This document shows, in pieces, positions 41,426-54,339 of a DNA stretch of 64,000 nucleotides (position 1 is the stretch's first letter; the number at the start of each line of letters is the position of its first letter). Below the pieces are notes generated by a model, which had not been told where the DNA came from, made no database searches, and was given only the letters and a program-made list of their open reading frames with translations. The DNA is taken from assembly GCF_022201045.2 (NCBI RefSeq), contig NC_068561.1:22140501-22204500 (forward strand), given 5' to 3'. Position numbers and translations under genes: made by a program. Source of the DNA: Citrus sinensis. Lineage: Eukaryota; Streptophyta; Magnoliopsida; Sapindales; Rutaceae.

Positions 41426-43347
41426 CTATAATCTCTTCAAACTCTTCTTCCTAGCATCTATTTTCTTCCTGTCAGCCTGGACTTTTGCCAGCCCAACTTC
41501 TTTCTTTTGTGTAGTGGCGGAAGCGGGTGTTGTAGCAGACCCGCCGATTCCTATCTCCACTGTTGGAACAGCAGCGGATGGCTGATCCTGATTATTTCCT
41601 CCTCTAGTGGCTGTTGCGGAAGGAGCTAGTGGTTGCGCCAATGGCAATGGTATTGCGCCACCAGATGGTGTGTTGTTCTTCTGGTCCATGTTGGTGATAG
41701 TCTGGTCAACATTCAGTGCCGTTGTTGATTCAGAAATAGCTCCTGACTTGAATTTTGGTTTTGGCTTTGCATGAATCCCAGTGTAAATCCTGCAGAAAAC
41801 TTACAATCTTCAGTGAACCGCGTAAAACGAGACTTACTTGATAAGAGGCATGTAAAATGCTTTTTAATTTTATCATCCCATTTCCTTTGCATAAGGTAGC
41901 ACAGCAACAGTTAGCTTATTAAGAGGGGACATTTACAACAGAGGGCACATGAATTAAACCAACAATCCAGAGCACTAAAGGAGTTTGTTCCCTATCAGCT
42001 CTTAAAAGAACTTGACATCTCAGAAGTTTGTTCCCTATCAGCTCTTAAAGAACTTGACATCTCAGAAGTACTCTCAAAAGGTACTGCAGGACCCACAACA
42101 CGTGCAGCATGTAGGCAAATGACAGTGTAGGACATGGATGTGTGCTAACACCTAGATATTCACATGTAACGTTCCAGAGTTGCCAAGAACCACCACATAA
42201 AAAAGCAGATTACATAATGACTAGACATACCTGGCATGTCTGGCATACTCCTCATAATTTTCAAGCAGCATCTTACCAGCCTGTTCATTCAATGCTGATT
42301 CCGGAAATGGTTCAATCAATAAACACCGGACTACCTGTTATCACAAATCTCAGAACAATGAAAAAAAAAATTCTCAAAGTAAAGTTCTCATCAAACAAAC
42401 AGGGAAGAACAGATAGCTAAAGGAAACATTAACAAAAATTGCCATCAGAACTTACGATGAGAACATGTCTCAATCCAAGACTTGGATTCCAATCTTTTTT
42501 TAGTGTATTCACACAAATTTCACCATTTGTTGCAATATTTGGATGGAATATCTTCGTCAGGAAGTAACCTACAACATCCACATTGTGAATAATCCCAAGT
42601 TGCGTAAGCAATTAACAGATTTTAGGAGAAAATAATAATATCCATACAATATAACCAACCAACCTTTTGGAGGGGAGTGCGGGAAGTCATGAGATAATAA
42701 CAACTTCATGCGGAAAACACCATTCTCATAAGGAGTTCCAGCTGCATGGAGAGGAAATCTTATTCCACTATTGCAATATGTCTCAAAAGACATAAAATTT
42801 TGACGGACAGAAAATTGCATACCTGGGCCTTCAATATCAGCAAATATGGTTGAAAAATCATCATCATTTACGCCTACTTTAATGCCCTCAGGAGGAGATT
42901 CATCAAGACTCTTCAATTCCTTAGCAAGTTGCTTTATTACATTTGGTGGAAGATTTTCATTAGTAGCCTAAACCAACACAACAACAAAAACCAAAATAAG
43001 TCAAACTATTCACAAGTGATAAAAAGAAATTACAATACGAGCTTAATGCACAAACTTGATGCATCTCCATCTTCTAAAAACAAAAAAGACAACGTGCTTA
43101 ATGGTGAAATAAAGCTACAAATTACCGTTTATGAACTAACCATGCATATAAAATGAACAAATCATGAAATTTTTAACTTTATTTTCCATCAGCAACTGCT
43201 GAAAGTTTGCATCGCACACCATAATTCTCATTCTGTTTATCTGTATGTTTCTTGGCATATGAATTAAAGTATGCATCCCTGAACTGGTTTTAATATAATG
43301 TAAATTTCCACATTGATGGTGTCATAAAAAGTCTGTAGCTTTACCAT
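41426..43347 (-). CDS. UBC22: Ubiquitin-conjugating enzyme E2, UBC22 type
   Basis: Coding exons on the minus strand: the ATG alone at 43347-43345, then 42967-42823, 42741-42664, 42568-42456, 42334-42231 and 41789-41426, joining in frame to 268 residues. The UBC fold has the HPN motif (84-86) and the catalytic Cys94 in [13 protein letters not shown]. After residue 150 comes a low-complexity tail rich in Pro, Ala and Thr ending KKSLKRL. The overall form matches plant UBC22, the relative of animal UBE2S, which builds Lys11-linked chains with the anaphase-promoting complex. The start codon sits at the very end of a mostly non-coding exon (TTGACATG|GTAAAG), and a CT-rich leader exon lies near 44,475-44,580. 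Without that splice the protein would lack an initiator. Confidence 0.92.
41982..42066 (-). repeat. 43/42-bp tandem duplication in the last UBC22 intron
   Basis: AGTTTGTTCCCTATCAGCTC plus the next 23 bases (41982-42024) is repeated at once at 42025-42066, differing only by one A in a short A run. It is intronic and probably neutral, and could be length-polymorphic. Confidence 0.95.
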
Positions 43348-44820
43348 GTCAACAAAAGATGACAGGATCCTTGTAATAGCTCTTCTTTTGCGCTGTCACT
43401 GGCAGGAAATTAGAACCTTGGCAAAGAATGTTCCGTTGCTTTTTGAACTTAAAGGCTTAGTGATAAAAAATTTGTAAGCAGAATGCCGAAAGCACCTAAA
43501 AGATAATAAATTGAACTTTCAGATTAGAACTAACAAGGAGGTAACAATATCATTTGATCATTTGTCTTGACTGAACTAGACTAAATATTAACAACCACCA
43601 TCATTTTTTCTCAGGAATCAAAGAAAATTAGCTAACATTGGAAGGGTACTTGCAACTCATAAAACAGAGAGATGCACCACAATAGAGTAGCCAAAACAAA
43701 AGCAAACAAACTCGCTAAAAAGTTGACAAACTTGATTAAATGCAAACTGAAAATAACATTGAGAGCATATCATACGGTCTGATTGTTAAAAAGACTGCTA
43801 AATACTTGTTTTCTGTAGAAACCAAACAGAATGTAAGCTATCATCAATCACAGGTGGACACCCTTATAATTATCATACAAAACTAATAATTTATCAAAAT
43901 ATCAGAACCAGCATTTTCACCTACCTACAACTGAGTTGAGTTGGTAAAATTCCTCAAAAAGTTACTATCCCGTGAAACCTCCTATCTTCAGTATAATGAA
44001 TCTATCAAAGTTTGAGATGCAGGAGTCCCATTATTCCAAAAGGGCAACAATATTCATTATCCTTAATTTTGGGACAAATAATTCATCCAAGTACATCACT
44101 TCATTAATACATAAAGCAGAAACTAAAAACTTACAGTCAAAGGAAAAAGAAACAAATAATTCATCAAATCAAATGAACCCATTTGTCAAAACCCTAATTT
44201 ATACCCAACTAATTGTCCAGGAACGAAGAAAGGAACCTTATTTTCAAAAATACCCACATCAGAATCAACAAGCTGAAGCAAGAAAAGCATATACAATTTC
44301 TATAGTTGCAAGAAAGCAATCTATCATACACAATGATATGTTAAGATGAAAAAAGTGAAGAATCAGCACACAAACAAACATAAAAATCCAAGCTTTACAT
44401 CAAATCAATTGATTTCGACTCAGATTGATCAATAATCGAACAAAAAATTCAAAAACCCAGATGAAAAATTACCTTGTCTGATTCAATTAATCTCTTGAGA
44501 AAGAGAAAGAGAAAGAGAGTGGGAGAGCGAGTGTGAGAGAGAGGAGAGAGATGTAAAAATAAACGTTGAAAATACAGACTGCGAAAGCGATCTCTTCTTG
44601 GAATGATTGATTGGTTGATTATGAGGAGAAAAATTATTTTATTTTATTTTTATTTATTTATGACTAAGCAACGCACACAGTATATTTAAAAATTGAAATA
44701 TTATTTGATTCCACATGACGTGTCGCTGTGTGAGATTGCTCAGGATTTCTAGTCGTTGGATTCTTTATATTTACTTCAGGACACAGTTTCCACGCTCTTT
44801 CGATGAGCGTTTCTCTACAC

Positions 44821-46183
44821 GGGTAATTTTTAAAAACCACCCCTGAGGTTTACCTTTGCTACACCTAAAGAGAATATATGCATATATTGACAACATCCTC
44901 CCTGGTCGTGTATAAGAGTTAGTCATCCGTTAAGCAGTTGAGGGCAACAACGTAAATGGCCTATTTTTTTATTTTTAAATCTTACAAAAGCTTATATAAA
45001 GCAATTGATTAGACAAGAGCAGCTGGAGAATGGACATGACTTTGAAACTAGTGAAACCCGAGGGGGTAAGAACCCATTTTCAAACACACTGACAATGTTT
45101 ATCTTCGTTTCTTCTTCTTCTTTTTTCTGAACATAACTTAACACCCGCTGAATTTAGCAATAGCAGAGACACTTTGTGATACACTTAGCTAACAAGTCTA
45201 TGAGATCAACTATGTTTCTATCTGAATTCTGACGACGACCGGCATCTGAACAGTCGGTGATTGAAGAGCGTAGCAGGTGTGTATTTCTGTGAAAGCTTAA
45301 AACTGAAGTTGGGTTTTATTATATTCTTGAATTTTGTTGAATTGTTGCTAGTTAGATACTTGACTTTTTTATATAGTTAATTAAGATTTTTACAAATTGA
45401 AGCAATGACCGAAAATGAACTGATTTTTAAGTTGATAATCATTGGATATATTATGTAAACTATGAAAACAGATTAATTCTTGATGATTTTGGACCATGAT
45501 CTGTGAATGTTTACTAAAATTTTATAGCCAAAATATATATTTTCAGGTTTAGTGATAATCTTTCTTCATGTATAATCTGCAATGTTAGAGCTCGTGTCAT
45601 TGCTTATCTAATTTTGGATTGCTACATCTAAGATTGTTCGTATAAAAGATGGCATTTATTGAACTGGTTAAGCTAAATATTTATGTTAATGTTTATGCAG
45701 CTTAGTGTACTTTGACATTGAGGCAGTAATTGATGATGAAGTATTTGTAGTTGGTTTAGCTATTCCAGAGCAATATAGTTTGCACAAGATGTGGGTAAAT
45801 ATTAGGAATGTTTGCTAGGTTCACCCTATTAGAGATGCGAATGGGATCAAGCTTAAAGTGATGTTATTACCTAATTGTTACTGTTAAAATACTTGGTTTA
45901 AAGGGCATTTTAGTGTGTAATGTCAAAAAATAAATTTATAAGGGTATAATAGTCTTTCCACTACTCTAAACCATTTGGCGCCAAATGTAAAGATCATCTA
46001 CAGTATCAAATTATCTTGTCATTCCTTGAAATGTGTTGTGAAGGGCATTTTTGAACATTTCCTCAACTGCCTAACGGATGTCTAACTCTTATACACAGCC
46101 AGGGGGGATGTTGTCAATATATGCATATATTCTCTCTAGGTGTAGCAAAGGCAAACCTCAGGGGTGGTTTTTAAAAATTACCC
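44821..46183. mobile_element. Non-autonomous Mutator-like element (MULE), 1,363 bp
   Basis: Terminal inverted repeats of about 120 bp begin GGGTAATTTTTAAAAACCAC at both ends (44821-44943 and 46061-46183) with about 10 differences. The element is flanked by the direct repeat TTCTCTACAC (44811-44820 and 46184-46193). Long inverted repeats with a 9-10 bp duplication are typical of plant MULEs. The interior has no transposase. An acceptor-like GCAG at 45700 is followed by about 39 open codons (LVYFDIEAVIDDEVFVVG ...) that could be captured gene sequence. Confidence 0.92.
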
Positions 46184-46206
46184 TTCTCTACACCGCCTCA
46201 GAAAAT

Positions 46207-47206
46207 TAGGGATGGCAATGGGGAGGGTAGGGGAGGGGACCAATCTTTCTATACTCATCTCTGATATTTTGCGTATGTTCCCGTCCTCTCTCCGTTTTCG
46301 TCAGAATTACTTGAGAGAATCTCAATCTCCTCCCCGAATAATAACAGGAGATCCCCGAGGATTTCCGATCCTCGAATAACTAATACATTTTTTTTTGTTT
46401 TCGATTTTGAGTTAATCATATTAAAATAAAAAATTCAAATAAAAGTAAAGTTCGAAATATATCTTACATTAATATCCATTACAAAAGTCACATACATTAA
46501 ATTAGTAAGTAACGCAGCATGCAAGGAATACAAACTTCTTTTACAAACTATCATGAACAAATTAATAGTCTAATACAAAATTATTACAAATAAAATCGAA
46601 TTTAAATTCAAAATTAACTTTTTCAATGGTGGCGTGAACACTTTATAAATATGGATTATTTCCTTTACAACAAAATAGTTAAATCGGAGCAAATCAAGAG
46701 CAAATATTAGATTATATTAGATTAGATTAGATATTAAAATTGTGATTCGCTGTGGGTAATTATAACATCTAAAAATAAATAAATAAAATAGATTTAAGTT
46801 TAAAATATTTAAAGAATATTAAAATTAAAAATTTTTAGGCTAATAGAATCTACTCGGTCTTTTTAATGTCCTAAATAAAAATTTAGAACTTTAATTAGTT
46901 AATTAGGCCTAAAAGTTTAATAATATAAATATTTTGATATTTTTTATTTTTACCAATATTTATAATTTTATAATTTAAATTTTATTATTTATTTACTAAT
47001 AATTTTAAAAAATTAAAATGGAGAAATGGGTAGGGGATGGGGATTCCACCTCATCCCTGTCCCTTTCCCGAATAAAAAATTGGGTAAAAAAATTTTCCCA
47101 TCCCTTCCATGAATAAGAAATTGTGTATGAAATTATTCTCGTACCCTTCCCGAATGGGAAAAATTCCCAAAGATACCCGTCTCTGTGTGAATTTTTGTCA
47201 TCCCTA
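46207..47206. mobile_element. Non-autonomous hAT-like element, 1,000 bp
   Basis: It begins TAGGGATGGCAATGGGGAGG and ends TTTTTGTCATCCCTA, inverted ends of about 12 bp, with the 8-bp direct repeat CAGAAAAT on both sides (46199-46206 and 47207-47214). Subterminal regions are rich in GGGGA and its complement, as in many hAT elements, while the centre is AT-rich and non-coding. It lies only 13 bp from the end of the MULE's target duplication. Confidence 0.92.
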
Positions 47207-49182
47207 CAGAAAATGAGCATATTCTCGAAGAGTTTATAACTTTTAGACTAGGGTATACCGATCACGCTCTGTAGATGCGCGTGGCATTAATATTTTATTT
47301 AACTGTTTTGAAATCTTTTTAGCATTAATTAAGCAACCAGTTGAAACTCTCAAATGACTCTTTTAGCCCCAAATCCTCAGTCAAATAACTTAGTAAGCCT
47401 TCCACATTTCCACGTGCAAAATAAATAACAATCCTAATACAAATTTATTTTTTATTCAATAGGTAACTTAAATTTGACTTAATTTGCATAGGGTGGCAAT
47501 TTTTTACCCAACCTACAAAGATTTTCAAAATTTACACGGTTATTAGGTTTGAATCACCCATCAAATAGTTATTTTAAGTTTATGACATATGTTTAGTGAA
47601 CTTATTTAGAATGGTATAGTCAAAATTTTGACATAACAAGAGTAAATTATTAAAAATATCTGAGACAAAATATTAGATACATCAATTCTAATATAGATTA
47701 TTAATATATGAAATTATAGACATTACAAGCGAATTTAGACTTAATTCCCTGTGTTTTAGTTGGTTTGGCAAATTAATAAGACATCTATAAAGTAATTATC
47801 CTACATTTAATATCGTAAGACTTTTCTTTTTAATTTTAGTAGGGGTGAATTAACAAATACACTTTGATATAGTATTGAAAGACAAATTCGATGTGTTTTG
47901 AATTGAGCAGTGGTTCATTTATGTCATTATTAAATAGTTGATTAATCATGTTATATTGACATATTTTCTACCTAATACAAAAACTAGGTCATGGTTGTCA
48001 TTAACTATTTGTATCTAAATAAAATTGACTAGAGTTTGTGTAGGTAGTACCACTAATACTCTGCAAATATTTGTATATAAACATGTTAAACGAATAAAAT
48101 TTTTAAATAACATTATTAAAATTGAATTAAACATGTGACACGACTATATACGAGTAATAAAACAGTTTGGTTGGTGTTTGAAACTTTTAATTATTAGGAT
48201 GATATAAATAAATAAAGCTTTGCCTTGGGAGGTAAGGTTAAAAGTGGAATTTGAACAGAGACTGATTGGATTAGCGAGGCGAAATAAGGGGCTTTTGCAA
48301 AGCAAGATTTAAATCAGGGTTGGGTTGGGTGCAATGTGGGGGCGTTGAAGTCCGTAGTTTGTCGGAAGTAGGACAAAAGTCCCTCTTTTTGTACGTAACA
48401 GAATTATATTTTATTAGTTTTAAGAAAATTAAAATTTGAATTAGCCGACGCTCATGCTCCGCTGGTGACCGTTAGAGGGTCAATCCACACTGTCCTTGCC
48501 CAACTAGCCGTTAGCCGGTGCCAGCTGCATGCATGCAAATCAGTAACTTGTAATTACTGCCTGGTACTGGGTTAAGTTTTAGACTTCTATATAGTGGTTG
48601 GTTTGATGAAAATTAAGGAAATGAGAGAAGAGGAGAAAGTGGAAGAAAGGAGGGGAGAGTATATTGAAATTCTTTTTTAATATTTGATTTGTTATAAAAT
48701 TATAGAAAGAAAGGAAATGTCCTAATTTTTATTTGGATAATTTTACCTTTTAGTGTTAAACTTTTAACATTTATCATAAATATAATTCAAAAATTAAAAA
48801 ATAAATTTATTTAACATACTATATAAATAATTAATAAAAAATTATTTTCAGTAATATAATTATATTTATAATTAAGCTCTATTCAAAAAGTTTATTAACA
48901 TAATTTTATTTTAAAATTAGTTTAATTTAATTTATTTCTAAATAAATTATGACGTAATACAAATAATTTCTTAATTAATATATTATAAATTTAAAAATTA
49001 TCAGAACTTGATGATCTGTATATTGAAACAACTCATTTGGCCGAAATACTTGATGTTTGTCCGAATCTGAGATAGTTAGAAAGTTTTTAAATTTCTGTTA
49101 ACCAGATTTGAGGAAGATAAATTCATTTTTTTCTCTTGCGTGATGGTAAAACGACGTTTCTCATTAGCCGGCGACTTCAACA

Positions 49183-49250
49183 GTACAGGCGGTGACGTCT
49201 CACACACAGTTGTCTGGTACAGGCGGTGACGTCTCACACACAGTTGTCTG
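49183..49250 (+). repeat. Perfect 34-bp tandem duplication with a TGACGT core
   Basis: GTACAGGCGGTGACGTCTCA plus CACACAGTTGTCTG occurs twice, 49183-49216 and 49217-49250, without a mismatch. Each unit contains TGACGTC, the core bound by TGA-type bZIP factors. The duplication must be recent. Confidence 0.97.
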
Positions 49251-49831
49251 GCGGCGGAGGCTGTGGTCCAGCGAATGTTAAATTTGTATTTTTATTTTTT
49301 TAAAACTAATAAAATAAATAAAGTGATTTTATTAAATTGTTTAAATCATTGCTTTTACTTTTACTAATACAAAATTAATTATCTATAATATTATATTGAT
49401 AAAATAAAATTATAAATAATAATAATTTGATAATATTAAACAAGTTAATAAAAAATTAAAAGAATAATTTTAGATGTTTTGGCTTCTAATAGAAATCTAA
49501 ATAGTAAATTTACTGTATGTTATATTATGGATAATAATTTAGGCCTGCAGAAGAATATTATAGCCTTGTACGTTCACGTGTGTATCAGAAGAGAAGTTAC
49601 GTTTTCGTGACGTGAGGAACAGAGATAATGTAAGCTAAGCTGCAGCCACTTGTCTTGATTCAACTAACGAAGAGCGTGGAAACAACCGTAGTCTAATCTG
49701 TATGAATAGCAGTTCCCCTTTATAGATGGTCCATAGAAAAAAGACTTGCCTGTAATAAAAGTATTGCAGCCTTGTAGGTTCATGTATAATTAATTGTATA
49801 TGTTATATTACATCAGACGGACAAAACTACG

Positions 49832-49957
49832 TTACAGAATCTGTAAGGTACAGACTGCAGCATCAGCCGTTGGATGTGGTTGGATGTGGAGTGAGAAACT
49901 AAACAAAAGAAAATCGGATGGTGGGATGACGGGAGATGTTTGTTACAGAATCTGTAA
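49832..49957. repeat. Two copies of the near-palindrome TTACAGAATCTGTAA
   Basis: Copies at 49832-49846 and 49943-49957, each two 7-bp arms around a central A; the second extends by one base pair. Spacing is 111 bp. They may be subterminal repeats of a decayed element or chance. Confidence 0.7.
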
Positions 49958-51521
49958 CATAGACAGGTCCTACATCAGACATCACATAGAATAATAATAC
50001 AAAGTCCGGACTTTGCTGAGTATACGTACACAAGAAACTTCATCTTAATTTACGTCGACGGAATTATTAACTTAAGAGAATGATGAAATTTGCTTCCACA
50101 ACACAAGTATAAAATATGTGCACAAGAATTGAAGTTCGCTGAAACTTACCTCAATGTATTGTAATTGATGCCTAATTCATAAACGAAGACTCCAAAGGAC
50201 AAAATTTGTTCCTACAACTTATTCAGAAAAAAAAAAAAACTTAAATGATTTGCAGATGCACTATAACATGGCTAATTGTTATAAAGGGCATAAATCCACC
50301 GATCACGTGATACCTTGTACTTTTATGAAATATTCATTAATTTTTTTTCTTTATAATGTCTATCTGAAATTTATAAAGTATATCACTTTTTTACCTTTTC
50401 ATTAACATCCTTAAAAGATTTAACATAATATTCACAAAATTTTTCTTCTGGATGTAAAAAGGATATTTAATCTTCTTTAAACGATAAAAAAGATTTCATC
50501 TTGCAGTTGTTGGGATTAATAATAATTACAAAACTATCTATAAAAACTCATCAAATTACGTATATAAAATCATAAAATTACCAAAAGAAGCACTGTAACT
50601 AATTTGTAGCTTATTTACAACATAAATCAAGAACTCATGCTCATATAATTCATCTTAAATGACACGTCTTTGTCAACAGTAACAAACTTTAACAGAAATA
50701 AATAAAAATGATCATAGTTATCTAAAATGCATTCGAAATAATCATAAAATCATTTATGAGAAATCTTGAACATTATACTTTACTTCCATAAAAAAAAAAA
50801 TAATAGTATAAAACTAGTTAAGATAATCTTGGAGTTTACAGCTTATTCCCATCAATCCAAAATAATAATACATTCTCGAAGCATTGAAAATAATAATCAA
50901 TGAATACTCTTTTTATATTTAGGGATAAAATAATTATTTTTTAACATGTTGTTAACCCTCTAATGGTGCTAATTAAAAAAATAAAAACTAATAAATTTTA
51001 TAAACTTCACATAAAAAGCTGTAAAATAAAAAATATTTAATATAATTTTATAAAATATAAAGTATTAGATGATAGTATAAAAGCAGTAAATATAATGGAG
51101 TTACTTCACTGTAAATTACAAATTTAATATTTATTTCTATAATTATACAGTCGTTAATAATGCTGCATCGTAAAACAGTTATAACATGATTAGATTCCAG
51201 TATGAAATATCGTCTATGTGGCTCCAATAGAGTAATGACAGCCACCCTTCCGGAGAAAAAGGCAGAGAGCGGACGATTCGAATCTGGACATCTTGTTGGC
51301 GACTGGAGTGGGGAACGTGTAACAATGTCATCAACTCGTCAAACCAAACTTTCATTAAATCAATTAATTACATGGTAGTTTTGATGCCTTAAAGTCTTTG
51401 TGGTAAGTAGGAACTACCTACCAACTCTTCCCCCATATTTTATAAGAAGAATAAGAACAGCATGCGCCAGTGTTGCTCTTCTTACTTCTGCTTAAAATCT
51501 GAAAGAATGAAATAGAAAAAA

Positions 51522-53000
51522 ATGGGAGGCCAAAAGGAAAGCAACAATGGTAATAAGCTGAAATTATTATGCCTCCATGGATTTAGAACCAGCGGGAAAT
51601 TTCTTCAGAAACAAATTAGCAAGTGGGATCCTTCTATTTTTGCTCACTTCGACATGGTATGTAATTCATTGTTAAATAATTATTTCGGCTGGCTAGTATT
51701 AGTGTATTACTATCGTATACAAAAAGGGTTAAAAATTAAGCCGCAGTTACAGAATATTTCAATTACAAAAGTTCAACTGTAATAATAGGAATTTAATTAG
51801 TAAATCAAGAATTTGACTGGCCATGATTTAGATTAACTGAAGAGATTTATTTCAAGTAACAGGAGTTCCCAGATGGGATTTTCCCGGCCGGCGGCAAATC
51901 TGATATAGAAGGCATATTTCCACCACCCTACTTTGAGTGGTTTCAATTCAACAAGGTAAATGAATAAATTATGGTCATTGATTTTGTGAAAATTAATCAA
52001 TTAATGTACCATCATCATCCGTTAACTAATTGATTAATTGTTCAATCAATCAGGAGTTCACAGAGTACACAAACCTGGAAGAATGCGTATCTTATTTAAC
52101 TGAATACATTACAAGCAATGGCCCTTTTGATGGTTTACTCGGCTTCTCCCAGGTACATACTTTTCCACTTCATTATTTGTGGGTTACTGTAGCATATTAG
52201 ACTCTATGATTTTGTGTGTGGGTGCTCTAATTGGACCAAATAACTCATTTCTTTGTAAAGGGTGCAACACTGTCAGCTCTTTTGCTGGGCTACCAAGCAC
52301 AGGTAATCAAAATTCAAAATTTGTATGCTTTTTATCTCTCTCTGTCCCATAAAGTTGAATCATCAAGGTTGCTGACGAAAGGGAAAAAAAAATATTAAAT
52401 TTGGTGAAACAGGGGAAAGTGTTGAAGGAGCATCCACCGATGAAATTATTTGTGTCAATATCAGGTTCAAAGTTTAGGGATCCAAGCATATGCGAAGTTG
52501 CCTACAAAGACACCTTCAATGTGAAATCTGCCCACTTCATTGGAGCCAAGGACTGGTTGAAATTGCCCTCTGAGGAGCTGGCCACTGCCTTCCACAACCC
52601 CCTCATCATAAGGCACCCCCAAGGCCACACTGTTCCTAGACTTGGTATGCATCTATCTTCGTGTTATCATATTATATGCTCATTTATCAACTTTTTTTAA
52701 ACTCAGGACGCTATCAGTTTGTACGTGTAATATTACTCGTTACTAATTGCTGTTACTCGTTACTGACTATTTATATTGATCACTGCAGATGAGGCAGCCA
52801 CCGAGTTGCTTCGCGGTTGGACCGTGGAGATCCTCCGGTGCAATAATCGCGGTCTGAATAACAATTATGATGAGATGGAGAATGGGCTAATCGAAAATGT
52901 GCAGAAGGAGCCAAGAACAGAAAATGACAGCAAAGAAGAGATGATTAATGCTAATGCAGGGAAGACAGAAGTTGAGGTTTTGGATGCTGCCAAAGCCTGA
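51522..53000 (+). CDS. FSH1/OVCA2-type serine hydrolase
   Basis: Six exons (51522-51656, 51863-51955, 52054-52152, 52261-52302, 52413-52644, 52789-53000) join in frame to 270 residues. This is an alpha/beta hydrolase of the FSH1 family: oxyanion region LCLHGFRTSG (16-25), nucleophile Ser108 in LLGFSQG, Asp170 in GAKDWL and His195 in HPQGHTVPRL complete the triad. The C-terminal 50 residues are acidic and probably disordered. Relatives (yeast FSH1, animal OVCA2) are esterases of uncertain natural substrate; plant members are also poorly characterised. All catalytic residues are present. TATAAG lies 81 bp before the ATG. Confidence 0.92.
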
Positions 53001-54130
53001 TAATAATGAACGCAAAATATGCCCAACTTATCCCAATTGAAGGCCTAACTTATAACGGCATTTTGGTTATTGTTACTTTGCGTTGGCGCTAATATGCTTT
53101 CTTTTCTGCATCAATGAGAAAATGAACAATAAATTTGATTATCAAAACTCAAATCCATATGGGGGTGTAGTTGAGACCAAAACTAAACAATCCAAATAGC
53201 CCACAACCACAAAGCCATATGGCCCAAATGCCTGTATAATATTCATAACACTAAATGAAAATATGTTTAGAAGAGCAAATATAATCATATGTGAGAGAAT
53301 AATTAGAACACCGATAACATCTCTTGATTAAAACCGAACAGTGGCTTAAGGTGATTGCTTGATATGAGATAAAGGATGGGAAGTTGCTTTTATTATAGTT
53401 TGTTAATCCTCTTTCAGCAACGGCTATTATGAAGCTGCTCTAAGATAGAATACAAATTACAGTCACACACGTAAAGTGATAAATAATAAAAAATATGTTA
53501 TAATTTTGATCGTGTGGTTATGAAAGCGTGCTTTACTTTAAACCAATTTCAATATAGTTGGAGTCCTTCTCTTTTAATGGAATTCTAATTCTAACATCAT
53601 ACGTTAAACATTTATTAAAAATGAATAGTATGAAATCTTTAGAATACATTAAACTGAAAAAATGTAATTATAAATAGATATAGAGACTAGAAAAAGAGAG
53701 ATTTTTTTTTTTAAATTATGAAAATGAAAGTGAAGTTTATGGGAAGTCCAATAAATTAAATTTGTCTCTTATTATTTGTAATTTGGGATATAAGTGTATG
53801 TAAATTGGGTCAAAGGCAATGGTTAACGCGTATGTCAATGACTTTGCCCTTTAGTTATTTGCATTACCAATTAGGGTCGGCCAAAATTAATGGAATGGGT
53901 GGTTTGAGTTCAAAATTAAACACACTGCTAATCAGTGCGATTATTTCCATGTTTATTATTTTTTATATTCCACATTTGACCTCTGTTTAATTTAACGGAC
54001 GCCGTCAAAATCTACGATGACGACAAACGCGGAAACCCATGATGAGTAATGAGAAGAAACAAAAAGAAAGAGATCGCGTGAAATTAGATTAACGACTGCT
54101 CTCACTCACTAATGCCAAGTAAACTTCCAT

Positions 54131-54168
<38 letters not shown>

Positions 54169-54339
54169 CACGATAATAATTAGAAAAAAGGAGAAAAACA
54201 CGAGTCATTCCACTGGAACGAACAAATAAAACAATCAAACGCAGAGTAGAAACGAGAGACTCTCCCTCAAAAGCAAGCAAATTACATGTGTTGAGCTGAG
54301 ACGACGAAGCAGAAGATCTGACACTTTGATTGCTTATAA
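53001..54339. other. Spacer before the kinase-like gene
   Basis: AT-rich 3' flank of the hydrolase gene, then the promoter and leader of the next gene, including an (AAT)n microsatellite at 54132-54168. No gene was seen. Confidence 0.55.
54132..54168. repeat. (TAA)n microsatellite, about 12 units
   Basis: Uninterrupted TAA triplets roughly 170 bp before the kinase-like gene's start codon. Likely length-polymorphic. Confidence 0.98.

Larger units (their letters stand above)
47215..51521. other. AT-rich spacer before the serine hydrolase gene
   Basis: No gene was recognised over more than 4 kb. It contains a 34-bp tandem duplication (49183-49250) and two copies of a short near-palindrome (49832, 49943). 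The stretch at 49,560-50,000 is less AT-rich and could be an old transposon. The end contains the serine hydrolase promoter, with TATAAG at 51441. Confidence 0.5.

Noticed and set aside
43972-44349. 125-codon open frame on the plus strand
   Set aside because: Lies inside the leader intron of UBC22 on the other strand and has no recognisable domain.
54132-54168. Regular short repeats that might suggest an array
   Set aside because: Simple TAA microsatellite without spacers; CRISPR arrays are not expected in a plant nuclear genome.
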